From Pseudomonadales bacterium (GTDB taxonomy: Bacteria > Pseudomonadota > Gammaproteobacteria > Pseudomonadales > Pseudohongiellaceae): a stretch of DNA of 16,826 bases. The stretch is from contig JAKSCP010000208.1 in assembly GCA_022360535.1 (NCBI GenBank), positions 1 to 16,826 on the forward strand, in the 5' to 3' direction. The notes under the pieces are model-generated. The model was not told where the DNA came from and did no database searches. It saw nothing but the letters and a program-made list of their open reading frames with translations. Positions 1-7,924 of the stretch are shown here, piece by piece (the first letter of the stretch is position 1; each line of letters starts with the position of its first letter). The position numbers were made by a program, and so were the translations under genes.

Positions 1-604
1 AACGCCGACCGATAGCCTGGCCCGACGCTCAACTCAAACAGCGATGTATCACGTGGTTGAAATGCTGAGCCGCTTGATTGCGCCGATCTTAAGTTTCACG
101 GCCGATGAAATCTGGCAGAACATTCCAGGAGAACGTGCGGAGTCTGTTTTTCTCACTGACTTTACTGACAGCTTGGAATTGCTGCCGGAATCTTCCGAGT
201 TTTCAGACGAATTCTGGGCGCAGGTCATGGCAGTGAAGACGGCGGTCAATAAAGAACTGGAAGTGATGCGGGCGGACAAGTCCATCGGCTCTGGTCTCAG
301 CGCTGAAGTAGATTTGTACTGTGCAGAGTCGCTAAAAACCTTGTTGGATAGACTAGGAGAAGAACTGCGATTCGTACTAATCGTATCCAGAGCCAGTGTG
401 GCTGATCTTGGAAGTGCGCCAGATACTGTCACGACGACGGAGGTTGATGGCTTGTCTTTGCAGGTAACAGCATCAGCTCATGCAAAGTGTGAGCGCTGCT
501 GGCATCATCGGGCCGATGTAGGATCCAATACGGCCCATCCGACGCTGTGTACTCGCTGCGTGACGAATATTGAGACCAAGGGCGAAATACGCCTGTACGC
601 CTAG
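1..604 (+). CDS. ileS: Isoleucyl-tRNA synthetase, C-terminal part (5' end outside window)
   Basis: Charges tRNA-Ile with isoleucine in the cytoplasm. Only the last 200 residues are visible. The open frame runs in from the left edge with codons from base 2, so the ATG at 44 is internal. The first part matches the class I anticodon-binding domain ('ARRSTQTAMYHVVE', then 'APILSFTADEIWQ'). The end carries the zinc-binding tail typical of bacterial IleRS: CERCW near the C-terminus, a second CTRC pair about 17 residues later, and the closing 'KGEIRLYA'. fkpB begins 25 bp downstream on the same strand, and in many proteobacteria lspA would sit in that gap. Family identity is certain. Catalytic motifs cannot be checked because they lie outside the window. 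Confidence 0.97.
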   Translation, partial: TPTDSLARRSTQTAMYHVVEMLSRLIAPILSFTADEIWQNIPGERAESVFLTDFTDSLELLPESSEFSDEFWAQVMAVKTAVNKELEVMRADKSIGSGLSAEVDLYCAESLKTLLDRLGEELRFVLIVSRASVADLGSAPDTVTTTEVDGLSLQVTASAHAKCERCWHHRADVGSNTAHPTLCTRCVTNIETKGEIRLYA

Positions 605-629
605 ATAATCTATTGGTGAGTAATCTTCG

Positions 630-1121
630 ATGACTGTGCCTTCTGCCGAGAAGATTCAACAGGGTTCCCAGGTGGAGTTACATTTCTCCCTCGCCTTAAC
701 CAGCGGCGACATTGTGGATTCCAATTTCGAAGCCAAGCCGGCAGTGTTTCGCATTGGTGACGGTAACATGCTCCCCGGTTTCGAGCGGACACTGCTTGGG
801 CGGGTAGCAGGGGAGGAGTTTGAACAAATACTCCCTGCCGCCGATGCCTTCGGTGAGCCGAATCCGAAAAACAAACAGCGCTTCGCAATTGCCAAGTTCA
901 AGCATTTGATAGAAGATGATTTGATCCCAACTGAGGTTGGCAGCGTGGTTGCATTCAAGGACCCGGGAGGATTTGACTTGCCAGGGGTGATTTCGGCAAT
1001 TGACGACCAGTTTGTTTCCGTTGACTTCAACCACCCCCTGGCTGGAAAGGAGATCGTGTTCAAGGCACGCATCTTGTCAGTGTTGGAACCAGAACAAAAA
1101 GCTATTGAAATCAAGCTATAG
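630..1121 (+). CDS. fkpB: FKBP-type peptidyl-prolyl cis-trans isomerase, SlyD/FkpB type
   Basis: Peptidyl-prolyl isomerase and chaperone of the SlyD/SlpA branch, expected in the cytoplasm since no signal peptide is visible. It has 163 aa, against about 149 for E. coli FkpB. The FKBP half has 'GDIVDSNFEAKPAVFRIGDGNMLPGFERTLLG' features (residues 26-57) and 'AFGEPNPK' (73-80). The inserted-flap chaperone domain follows, and the chain returns to FKBP with 'VDFNHPLAGKEIVF' (131-144), a hallmark of this branch. The ATG at 630 is preceded by a GGTGAG sequence (615-620). It lies between ileS and ispH, the standard FkpB position, which makes it safer to call than on fold alone. It lacks the histidine-rich metal-binding tail of SlyD. 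Confidence 0.95.
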   Translation: MTVPSAEKIQQGSQVELHFSLALTSGDIVDSNFEAKPAVFRIGDGNMLPGFERTLLGRVAGEEFEQILPAADAFGEPNPKNKQRFAIAKFKHLIEDDLIPTEVGSVVAFKDPGGFDLPGVISAIDDQFVSVDFNHPLAGKEIVFKARILSVLEPEQKAIEIKL

Positions 1122-1132
1122 AGACTGGAATC

Positions 1133-2113
1133 TTGCTTAGTACCATAGACTCAGAACAGGCAACAATCCGATTGGCGAATCCTCGAGGATTTTGTGCCGG
1201 GGTGGATCGCGCCATCGATATCGTCAATCGTGCGTTGGATATCTACGGTGCCCCGATTTATGTGAGACACGAAGTGGTTCACAACAAGTTCGTGGTGGAA
1301 GCACTGCGCAAACGGGGCGCGGAATTCGTCGATGAGTTAGAAGATATCCCGGTCAAAGACAGTAAGGGGCGATCTTCAATCGTCATCTTTAGCGCGCACG
1401 GCGTTTCTCAGCAAGTGCGTGATGAAGCTGCAGCCAAAGGCTTTCAGGTTTTCGATGCCACCTGTCCCCTAGTAACTAAAGTACATTTGGAAGTGGTCAA
1501 GTTTAGTCAGGCTGGAAGAGAATGTGTGCTTATTGGGCATGAATTCCACCCCGAGGTCGAAGGCACCATGGGGCAGTACGATGAAGGTGCCGGCGGCAAG
1601 ATCTATCTGGTTGAATCGGTAGAAGATGTCGAGCGCCTGCAAGTGCAGAAGCCAGACCGATTGTCCTATGTAACTCAGACGACACTCTCCATGGATGACA
1701 CCTCGCGCATCATCGATGCTTTGCGAGAGAAGTTTCCAGCCATACAGGGGCCGCGTAAAAAAGATATCTGCTACGCCACTCAAAACCGTCAGGACGCGGT
1801 TAAGCAATTGGCTCTGGAGTGTGATCTCTTATTGGTAGTGGGTTCGCCAAACAGTTCCAACTCCAATCGTTTGAAAGAACTGGCGGAACGTTTGGGTTGC
1901 GATTCTTACCTTATCGATAGTGTGGATGATATCGAGCCAGCCTGGTTTCAAGGTAAATCGCGCTACGGAATTACTGCCGGTGCATCGGCACCAGAGGTGT
2001 TGGTGCAGCAGGTGGTTGCTCGTCTGCAAGAGTTAACAAATGTCCCTCCGCAGGAACTCGATGGTGTGACAGAAAATATCGTGTTTTCCATGCCTAAAGA
2101 ATTGCGCACGTAG
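1133..2113 (+). CDS. ispH: 4-hydroxy-3-methylbut-2-enyl diphosphate reductase
   Basis: Last enzyme of the MEP isoprenoid pathway. It reduces HMBPP to isopentenyl and dimethylallyl diphosphate using a [4Fe-4S] cluster. The three cluster cysteines are present: C21 in 'NPRGFCAGVDRA', C111 in 'DATCPLVTKVH' and C213 in 'DICYATQNRQ'. The substrate-binding 'RHEVVHN', 'HPEVEGTMGQY', 'NSSNSNRL' and 'TAGASAPE' motifs are also visible. It has 326 aa, slightly longer than E. coli (316), from a short N-terminal extension and a few extra residues before 'IVIFSAHG'. I place the start at TTG 1133 because the frame has no ATG or GTG upstream of the conserved NPRGFCAG block. The upstream stretch holds only a weak GGAA-type ribosome site, and fkpB ends 11 bp before. 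Likely translated from the ileS-fkpB operon message. Confidence 0.97.
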   Translation: MLSTIDSEQATIRLANPRGFCAGVDRAIDIVNRALDIYGAPIYVRHEVVHNKFVVEALRKRGAEFVDELEDIPVKDSKGRSSIVIFSAHGVSQQVRDEAAAKGFQVFDATCPLVTKVHLEVVKFSQAGRECVLIGHEFHPEVEGTMGQYDEGAGGKIYLVESVEDVERLQVQKPDRLSYVTQTTLSMDDTSRIIDALREKFPAIQGPRKKDICYATQNRQDAVKQLALECDLLLVVGSPNSSNSNRLKELAERLGCDSYLIDSVDDIEPAWFQGKSRYGITAGASAPEVLVQQVVARLQELTNVPPQELDGVTENIVFSMPKELRT

Positions 2114-2466
2114 TGGCAGGCAAACAGCCCTCAGTAGAAGACCTGTTTGATCGATTTGATAAAGAAGTCGACAAACTGTTTTACGAAATTCTCTTAGTAA
2201 AAGTAATCGAGAAGCTGGGACAGCCATCGATCGCCGAGATTCGCCTGGAAGTAGCAAAGTTCGCGGCTGGAAAGTATGTGCGTAGTGAAGCATCTGACAA
2301 GCAAGTCATCGGACGTATGGACAAAACCTTTGGCTTACTTGACTGTGTTGGAGGCAGTGGCATCGAGCGGCGCTTTCGATTAAACGTCAAGGGTGAGTTG
2401 CTACTGAGCCGTTGCCAGCAAGAGGTTATCGAGCCAATGATGGAGCTGCTCGCTACAGGGAGCTGA
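2113..2466 (+). CDS. Hypothetical protein, 117 aa, end of the ileS-ispH operon
   Basis: I do not recognise this protein. It starts with GTG at 2113, whose G is the last base of the ispH TAG stop, so translation is probably coupled to ispH. Its last 14 bases overlap the 3' end of convergent valS. The protein is soluble and charged, with no signal peptide or membrane segment. From about residue 36 the pattern (a helix 'QPSIAEIRLEVAKFA', then a basic helix containing 'DKQVIGRMDKTFGLLD', then a strand-turn-strand 'GIERRFRLNVKGELLL') resembles a winged helix-turn-helix, whose wing often ends in 'xRLTxKG'. That is only a resemblance. The coupling and the length of the open frame make it probably real. 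Function is unknown. Confidence 0.7.
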   Translation: MAGKQPSVEDLFDRFDKEVDKLFYEILLVKVIEKLGQPSIAEIRLEVAKFAAGKYVRSEASDKQVIGRMDKTFGLLDCVGGSGIERRFRLNVKGELLLSRCQQEVIEPMMELLATGS

Positions 2467-5218
2467 GCTGTTCGAGTTTTCCTTGCAGTGCTTGTAGCGA
2501 AGCACTGAGTTCTTCCTGCTTCTGCTTTTCCTTTTCCACTACTTCGGCCGGTGCATTGTTAACGAATTTTTCGTTGCCGAGTTTCGCAGTTACCCCCTTA
2601 AGTCCAGCTTCCAATTTGGCAATCTCTTTCGACAATCGCGTGCGTTCAGCTTCCACATCGATTAATCCAGCCATTGGAACCAGGACTTCGATCGATCCTA
2701 CCAGGCCAGTGGCTGCTGCTGGTGCATCGGAATTCTGCTCCAGCCAGTCGATACTTTCCAATTTGGCGAGTTTTTGCAGATAGGGGCGATAGGCCTCGAG
2801 TTTTTCCTGATCGCTGTGGTCTGAGCCTCGCAGCAGAACTTTGATTGATTTGGCCGGTGAAACATCCATTTCACTTCTGATGGTGCGAATCGCTACGATG
2901 ATGCCCTTCAACCAATCGATGTGAGCCTCAGCTTCGGCGTCAACGGTGTCTGCCGTGAATTGCGGGTAGGGCTGGAGCATAATGCTCTCCCCCTCAATGC
3001 CTAATTGTGGTGCTACCCTCTGCCAGATTTCTTCCGTAATGAATGGCATGAAGGGATGCAGCAAACGCAGGCTCTGTTCCAGTACCGATAGCAAAACACG
3101 GCGGGTCGCGGCGGCTTGTTCCGGGTTTTCCTCTTCATTCCAGAGTACGGGTTTGGAGAGTTCCACATACCAATCACAGTACTCATTCCAGATAAATTCA
3201 TGCAGAGTTTGCGATGCAATATCAAATCGGTAGTTGCTCATGGCATCTGCCATTGTCTGAGCAGTGCTTTGTACTCTGCTCATGATCCAACGATCGGCAA
3301 TTGAGAGCTGAGTCTGGTCAAGTTCTCCGGCAACCGCTTTGTCTTCTGTATTCATTAATACATAGCGTGCCGCGTTCCATATTTTATTGCAGAAGTTTCG
3401 AAAGCCTTCCATGCGTCCAATATCGAACTTGATATCTCTGCCTGTGGAAGCCAGTGAGTAGAAGGTGTAGCGCAGGGCATCGGTCCCGTAACCTACGATA
3501 CCTTCCGGGAACGAATCACGAGTGTGCTTTTCAATTTTCTGCTTGATGTGGGTCTGCATCATATCGGCGGTGCGCTTTTCCACCAGATTGTCCAGACTGA
3601 TGCCATCAATCAGATCAATAGGGTCGAGAATATTGCCTTTGGACTTGGACATTTTCTGTCCATGCTCATCACGCACCAGTCCTGTTATGTAAACCTTCTT
3701 GAATGGAATCTCACCGGTGAACTTCAAGGTCAGCATAATCATCCGTGCAACCCAGAAGAAAATTATGTCGAAGCCAGTGACCAATACATCGGTTGGGTGG
3801 AATCTATCAAAGTACTCTCGGTCATCCGGCCAACCTAAGGTGGAAAAGGTCCAGAGCCCGGAAGAGAACCAGGTATCCAGGACGTCTTCGTCTTGTCGTA
3901 ACTTCAGGTCGGCAGCTAACTGATACTTTTCTCTCACGTCGGTCTCGCTGCGACCAACATAAATGTTGTCGTCCTCGTCATACCAGGCCGGGATGCGGTG
4001 TCCCCACCACAGCTGACGGCTAATGCACCAGTCCTGAATATTGCGCATCCAGGCGAAGTAGGTGTTTTCCCAGTTTTTCGGCACGAACTCGATTTCACCA
4101 TTTTCTACAGCAGCGATGGCGGGGTCTGCCAGAGATTGAATCGCCACATACCATTGGTGGGTGAGGTAGGGCTCGATGACGACACCGCTGCGGTCACCGC
4201 GCGGTACCTTCAGTTTGTGCGGTTCGATCTTATTGAGCAGACCAAGCTGTTCCATGTCGGCAACGATCTGTTTGCGGGCGTCAAATCGATCCATACCCTG
4301 GTAAGCAGCAGGGGCCTCCTCATTGATCCTGGCATCGGCAGTGAAGACATTGATGATCTCCAGGTCATGGCGCTTGCCCATGTCGTAATCATTGAAATCA
4401 TGAGCTGGAGTAATTTTGACGCAGCCAGTACCAAACTCCTGGTCCACATAGTCATCGGCGATGATGGGAATGAGTCTGTCAGTCAGTGGCAGCCTGACTT
4501 GTTTACCGATTAAATGTTTATAACGTTCGTCATCGGGGTGAACAGCTACCGCAGTATCACCCAGCATGGTTTCAGGTCGAGTAGTGGCGACAGTGAGTAC
4601 AGTATCTTCATCTGCCAAAGGGTAATTGAAATGCCAGAGTGAGCCATCTTCCTCTTCCGAAATCACTTCCAGATCAGAGATGGCTGTATGCAGTTGCGGA
4701 TCCCAATTTACCAGGCGGTTACCGCGGTAGATCAGTCCCTCGTCGTACAAATCGATGAATACTTTTTCCACCACCGAAGAGAGTTGCTCATCCATGGTGA
4801 AACGTTCGCGGGACCAATCCAGGGATGAGCCCATGCGGCGCAGTTGTTGCGTGATAATGCCGCCGGATTCTTCCTTCCAGTCCCATACCCTGCGCACAAA
4901 TTCTTCACGACCCACTTGCTGGCGACTGCTGCCGGCAGCATTCAATTGGCGCTCTACCACCATTTGAGTTGCAATACCCGCATGGTCGGTACCCACCTGC
5001 CATAGGGAAGCCCTGCCTTGCATGCGATGGTAGCGAATCAAGGCGTCCATAATGGCGTGCTGAAAGCCATGGCCCATATGCAGGCGACCGGTGACATTTG
5101 GGGGAGGGATAACGATGCAATAGGGATCACCCTCGCCCTGGGGTTTGAAGTAGCCGCGCTCTTCCCAGGTCTGATACCAGTGATCTTCCAGTTGCTGTGG
5201 TTGGTAGGTCTTTTCCAT
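2453..5218 (-). CDS. valS: Valyl-tRNA synthetase
   Basis: Charges tRNA-Val with valine and has an editing domain against mischarged threonine. The protein has 921 aa (E. coli 951). The class I signature is intact: 'PPPNVTGRLHMGHG' with the HMGH motif at residues 47-50, and KMSKS at 522-526 in 'GQKMSKSKGNILDP'. The editing (CP1) region shows 'VATTRPETMLGDTAVAVHP', and the catalytic core has 'FWVARMIM'. The C-terminal 75 residues form the heptad-like basic/acidic coiled coil typical of ValRS ('LIDVEAERTRLSKEIAKLE'). The ATG at 5218 gives the expected N-terminus 'MEKTYQPQQLEDHWYQTWE' and has only a weak ribosome site. It is last in pepA-holC-valS, 82 bp after holC, and meets the ispH operon head-on. 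Confidence 0.98.
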   Translation of the reverse strand: MEKTYQPQQLEDHWYQTWEERGYFKPQGEGDPYCIVIPPPNVTGRLHMGHGFQHAIMDALIRYHRMQGRASLWQVGTDHAGIATQMVVERQLNAAGSSRQQVGREEFVRRVWDWKEESGGIITQQLRRMGSSLDWSRERFTMDEQLSSVVEKVFIDLYDEGLIYRGNRLVNWDPQLHTAISDLEVISEEEDGSLWHFNYPLADEDTVLTVATTRPETMLGDTAVAVHPDDERYKHLIGKQVRLPLTDRLIPIIADDYVDQEFGTGCVKITPAHDFNDYDMGKRHDLEIINVFTADARINEEAPAAYQGMDRFDARKQIVADMEQLGLLNKIEPHKLKVPRGDRSGVVIEPYLTHQWYVAIQSLADPAIAAVENGEIEFVPKNWENTYFAWMRNIQDWCISRQLWWGHRIPAWYDEDDNIYVGRSETDVREKYQLAADLKLRQDEDVLDTWFSSGLWTFSTLGWPDDREYFDRFHPTDVLVTGFDIIFFWVARMIMLTLKFTGEIPFKKVYITGLVRDEHGQKMSKSKGNILDPIDLIDGISLDNLVEKRTADMMQTHIKQKIEKHTRDSFPEGIVGYGTDALRYTFYSLASTGRDIKFDIGRMEGFRNFCNKIWNAARYVLMNTEDKAVAGELDQTQLSIADRWIMSRVQSTAQTMADAMSNYRFDIASQTLHEFIWNEYCDWYVELSKPVLWNEEENPEQAAATRRVLLSVLEQSLRLLHPFMPFITEEIWQRVAPQLGIEGESIMLQPYPQFTADTVDAEAEAHIDWLKGIIVAIRTIRSEMDVSPAKSIKVLLRGSDHSDQEKLEAYRPYLQKLAKLESIDWLEQNSDAPAAATGLVGSIEVLVPMAGLIDVEAERTRLSKEIAKLEAGLKGVTAKLGNEKFVNNAPAEVVEKEKQKQEELSASLQALQGKLEQLSSL

Positions 5219-5300
5219 TCGAACTTATTGCACTCGAGCGCTCAAAAAGGCGCAAGTATACATGAATCCTCGCTGGTAGATGGTAATAGGGTGGGCCTGG

Positions 5301-5726
5301 TTACAGCTTGTGGGTCTCTGGTTGATAACCCTGTGACTGGTAAAAACGATAACTGTCGCGACCTGCTGCCAGACTTGCTTCGTCGGCAGTGATGATCTCG
5401 TTTATGCGCCCGAATTGTTGGTGTTGCTGGCAGGCTTCGGACCTCAGATTGATCAGTACATCACTGGCATCGGCAGGGCAGTCGCCACTGCCAATGAGAA
5501 TGGGCACAGTGTCATCAGATTCCGCCCCAACGATGGCATGGGGGAGGAAACTGGCGGCTTTGAATTGCCAAAGCAGATCATCGACAATTTTGCAGTCGGT
5601 GTCATCGACAACTTGAATGAAGACCCGGTGGCCCAGGGCTATGGCTTTTTCGCAAAGGCGGCAGGCGAATTGCAGTTTGCTGACCTCTTCCTCGCTACTT
5701 AGCGTGTAGAAGTTAACCTGGGTCAC
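5301..5726 (-). CDS. holC: DNA polymerase III chi subunit
   Basis: Chi subunit of the DNA polymerase III clamp loader, which with psi links the loader to single-strand DNA-binding protein. The 141-aa length is close to E. coli HolC (147). Family features are the N-terminal 'VNFYTLSSEEE', the central 'ALGHRVFIQVVDDTDCKIVDDLLWQF' (chi: 'RVLIA...LDEALW'), 'SFLPHAIVG', 'VLINLR' and a C-terminal 'RYRFY...GY'-like end ('GRDSYRFYQSQGYQ'). I place the start at GTG 5726. It lies 4 bp after the pepA stop, so translational coupling is likely. An ATG at 5734-5732 is out of frame and hits a stop after three codons. The pepA-holC-valS order is the classic proteobacterial arrangement. Confidence 0.93.
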   Translation of the reverse strand: MTQVNFYTLSSEEEVSKLQFACRLCEKAIALGHRVFIQVVDDTDCKIVDDLLWQFKAASFLPHAIVGAESDDTVPILIGSGDCPADASDVLINLRSEACQQHQQFGRINEIITADEASLAAGRDSYRFYQSQGYQPETHKL

Positions 5727-5730
5727 TGGC

Positions 5731-7218
5731 TCATGGTTTCTGGGTATTCAAATATTGCATTAGCAAGCCCACCGGTCGTCCAGTAGCGCCTTTCTGCGCA
5801 CCAGAATGCCAGGCGCTGCCCGCAATATCCAGATGAGCCCATTTCTGCTTTTCGGTGAATCGCGACAGAAAACAGGCGGCGGTAATGGTTCCCGCCCGAG
5901 GCCCGCCAATATTCGCGATGTCGGCGAAGTTACTGTTGAGCAGACTCTGGTACTCATCCCAGAGCGGCAGTTGCCAGGCTCTGTCCAGCGATTCTTCGCC
6001 GCAGTCCAATAAGGTTTCTGCTAATTGATCATTGTTGCTCAACAGGACATTGGCGTGTGCACCAAAGGTAGCTACCGCAGCGCCTGTGAGTGTGGCGATA
6101 TCGATGATAGTGCGAGGTTTGAAGCGCTCCGCGTAGGTGAGGGCATCGCATAACACCAGACGACCTTCTGCATCGGTGTTGAGAATCTCGATGGTCTTGC
6201 CAGACATGCTGGTGACGATGTCGCCAGGTTTTGTGGCACGACCGCTAGGCATGTTTTCCGCCGCAGCCACCATTCCGATGACATTGATCGGCAGATTGAG
6301 TTCTGCCACACAGCCCATGGTAGCCACCACACTTGCGGCACCGCACATGTCGAACTTCATTTCATCCATGGCGCTGCCAGGTTTCAGGCTTATCCCGCCA
6401 GTATCGAAGGTGATTCCTTTGCCTACCAACACATACGGTTTGCTATCGGCTTTCGCTCCCTTGTGTTCGATGATGATGAGCTTGGATTCCTGATCAGAAC
6501 CGGCCCCTACTGACAGCAAGGAGCCCATGCCGAGGCGCGCCATTTGTTTTTCTGTAAGTACTTTAGTGCTGAGGCTCTTATGGCGAGTAGCCAATGTCTG
6601 GGCTTCATTTGCCAGGAAGGTAGGGGTGCAGACATTACCCGGCAGGTTGCCCAGTTGTTTAGCGCGGTTTATGGCTTTGCCGATAGCAGCACCGGTGGCC
6701 AGGCCGGCGTCTACTTGTTTGCGTGTAGTCTTGCCGGGAATGCTGATTGATACTGCACGAATCGCCACAGCTTTGGCTTTCTTACTCTTGGTGGTGTCAT
6801 ATTTGTAGCAGGCGTCTTCCATTTCCTGTGCCACCCGAGTGGCCAGCCACACCCCATCCCGATCAGTAGGGAGGGTGTCGGACAAGGCGAAATGAACTCG
6901 GGCAGCCTGCAGTTTGGAGACGGCTTTGGCAGCACCCTTCAGCGCCTTCGCGCAGCTGTGTGCATGGAACTTTTTCCTTTCGCCTGCGCCAATTAACAGA
7001 ATGCGTTTGGCGGCAACGCCCTCAGGGTCATACAGAAGACTGGTCTGAGCAAGCTTGCCAGCGAAGTCTCCTGACTTCATTAGTTTGCTGATAGCTTTGC
7101 CGGTGGCGACATCCAGGCTCTTTGCTTCATTGCTGAGCGCACCTTTACTCCAGATTGGGATGATCAGGCAGTCACAGCTGAGTTTTTCAATGGAACCGCC
7201 TTTAATTGCATACTTCAT
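5731..7218 (-). CDS. pepA: Leucyl aminopeptidase (cytosol aminopeptidase, M17)
   Basis: Hexameric two-metal aminopeptidase that removes N-terminal residues from peptides. In E. coli it also binds DNA in carAB control and Xer recombination. I start it at ATG 7218 (495 aa; E. coli 503) because 'MKYAIKGGSIEKLSCDC' lines up with the E. coli N-terminus. An upstream in-frame TTG at 7278 would add 20 unconserved residues. An AAGGAG lies about 13 bp before the ATG, which is rather far. All metal and catalytic residues are visible: K267 and D272 in 'VGKGITFDTGG', K279, D290 in 'KFDMCGAA', D349 and E351 with R353 in 'NTDAEGRL'. They are offset by three from E. coli numbering. First gene of the operon with holC and valS. 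Confidence 0.97.
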   Translation of the reverse strand: MKYAIKGGSIEKLSCDCLIIPIWSKGALSNEAKSLDVATGKAISKLMKSGDFAGKLAQTSLLYDPEGVAAKRILLIGAGERKKFHAHSCAKALKGAAKAVSKLQAARVHFALSDTLPTDRDGVWLATRVAQEMEDACYKYDTTKSKKAKAVAIRAVSISIPGKTTRKQVDAGLATGAAIGKAINRAKQLGNLPGNVCTPTFLANEAQTLATRHKSLSTKVLTEKQMARLGMGSLLSVGAGSDQESKLIIIEHKGAKADSKPYVLVGKGITFDTGGISLKPGSAMDEMKFDMCGAASVVATMGCVAELNLPINVIGMVAAAENMPSGRATKPGDIVTSMSGKTIEILNTDAEGRLVLCDALTYAERFKPRTIIDIATLTGAAVATFGAHANVLLSNNDQLAETLLDCGEESLDRAWQLPLWDEYQSLLNSNFADIANIGGPRAGTITAACFLSRFTEKQKWAHLDIAGSAWHSGAQKGATGRPVGLLMQYLNTQKP

Positions 7219-7321
7219 GGGTGCTAACTCGCTCCTTCGCTTGACCAGTACCGGGGGCAGGAAATTTGGAAGCGACAATCCTAAAGATATTCAAAGGCTT
7301 AAGCAAGGAGAGCAAAACTGA

Positions 7322-7351
7322 TTGTCAAGCCAGTGAAGTTCTGTCTAAACT
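7322..7351 (+). promoter_or_regulatory. Weak sigma70-like promoter candidate upstream of the thioesterase gene
   Basis: TTGTCA at 7322-7327 and TAAACT at 7346-7351 are separated by 18 bp, about 100 bp before the thioesterase ATG. The opposite strand carries a perfect TTGACA at 7329-7324 pointing towards pepA, but I see no good -10 at a normal distance for it. The 233-bp gap between the pepA and thioesterase starts holds nothing else I can name. Confidence 0.25.
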
Positions 7352-7451
7352 CCGCGCAACAAATGCCAGAAAATCCTGGTCCTGGCAGAACTAAAGTTAG
7401 GAATCGTTGTCAGACATTGCTAACTGGAATGGAAGCAGCCCAAGGTGTCTT

Positions 7452-7895
7452 ATGCCACGAGTAAAAGTCAGTAGTCCCGAGCAATTTCTCTTCAGCATGG
7501 AACGCAGTGTCGGTATCAGCGATCTGAATTACGCCAAGCACTTAGACAGTGTGCACATGGTTCAGATTCTTCACGAGGCGCGTCTGCAGTTTCTTGCCAG
7601 TCTGGGCTTTACTGAAGCTAACGTGTTTGGGCTGGGTATGGTGGTCACAGATCTGGCCGTGGACTACAGGTCAGAATCTTTTGCTGACGATCGCTTGATA
7701 ATCGATGTTGGTTTAGACGACTTTAACCGCTACGGCTTTGATATCTGTATGCAAGTCACCAATAGCGCTCTGGAAACAATAGTCTGTCAGGCCAAGATGG
7801 GTATCGTGTTCTTTGACTTCGATAAACATCAAATCGCCGAAGTGCCTCCAGCGTTCACGGCCTTGTTGCAACGAGACTCCGATAAAGTCGCCTGA
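7452..7895 (+). CDS. Hotdog-fold acyl-CoA thioesterase family protein (4HBT/FAT-like)
   Basis: Probable thioester hydrolase with a single hotdog domain; the substrate is not predictable. I choose ATG 7452 (147 aa), which has an AAGGTG ribosome site 4 bp upstream. An in-frame TTG at 7407 would add 15 residues with no family likeness. The family block is 'GISDLNYAKHLDSVHMVQILHEARLQFL' (residues 21-48), matching the D-x-[DN]-x3-H-x3 ... E-A-R pattern. Later come 'GMVVTDLAVDYRSESFADDRLIIDVGL' (62-88) and 'QAKMGIVFFDF', both ordinary hotdog strands. The position equivalent to the YbgC catalytic aspartate is N26, with H30 and E42 kept. The gene stands alone, divergent from pepA and convergent with the RDD gene. 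Confidence 0.8.
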   Translation: MPRVKVSSPEQFLFSMERSVGISDLNYAKHLDSVHMVQILHEARLQFLASLGFTEANVFGLGMVVTDLAVDYRSESFADDRLIIDVGLDDFNRYGFDICMQVTNSALETIVCQAKMGIVFFDFDKHQIAEVPPAFTALLQRDSDKVA

Positions 7896-7924
7896 CCCAG
7901 AGCCGGGCGTAACAGTCATCTGAA

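Noticed and set aside
7219..7278. N-terminal extension of PepA from a TTG at 7278
   Set aside because: The 20 extra residues do not match the family, and the ATG at 7218 aligns with the E. coli N-terminus.
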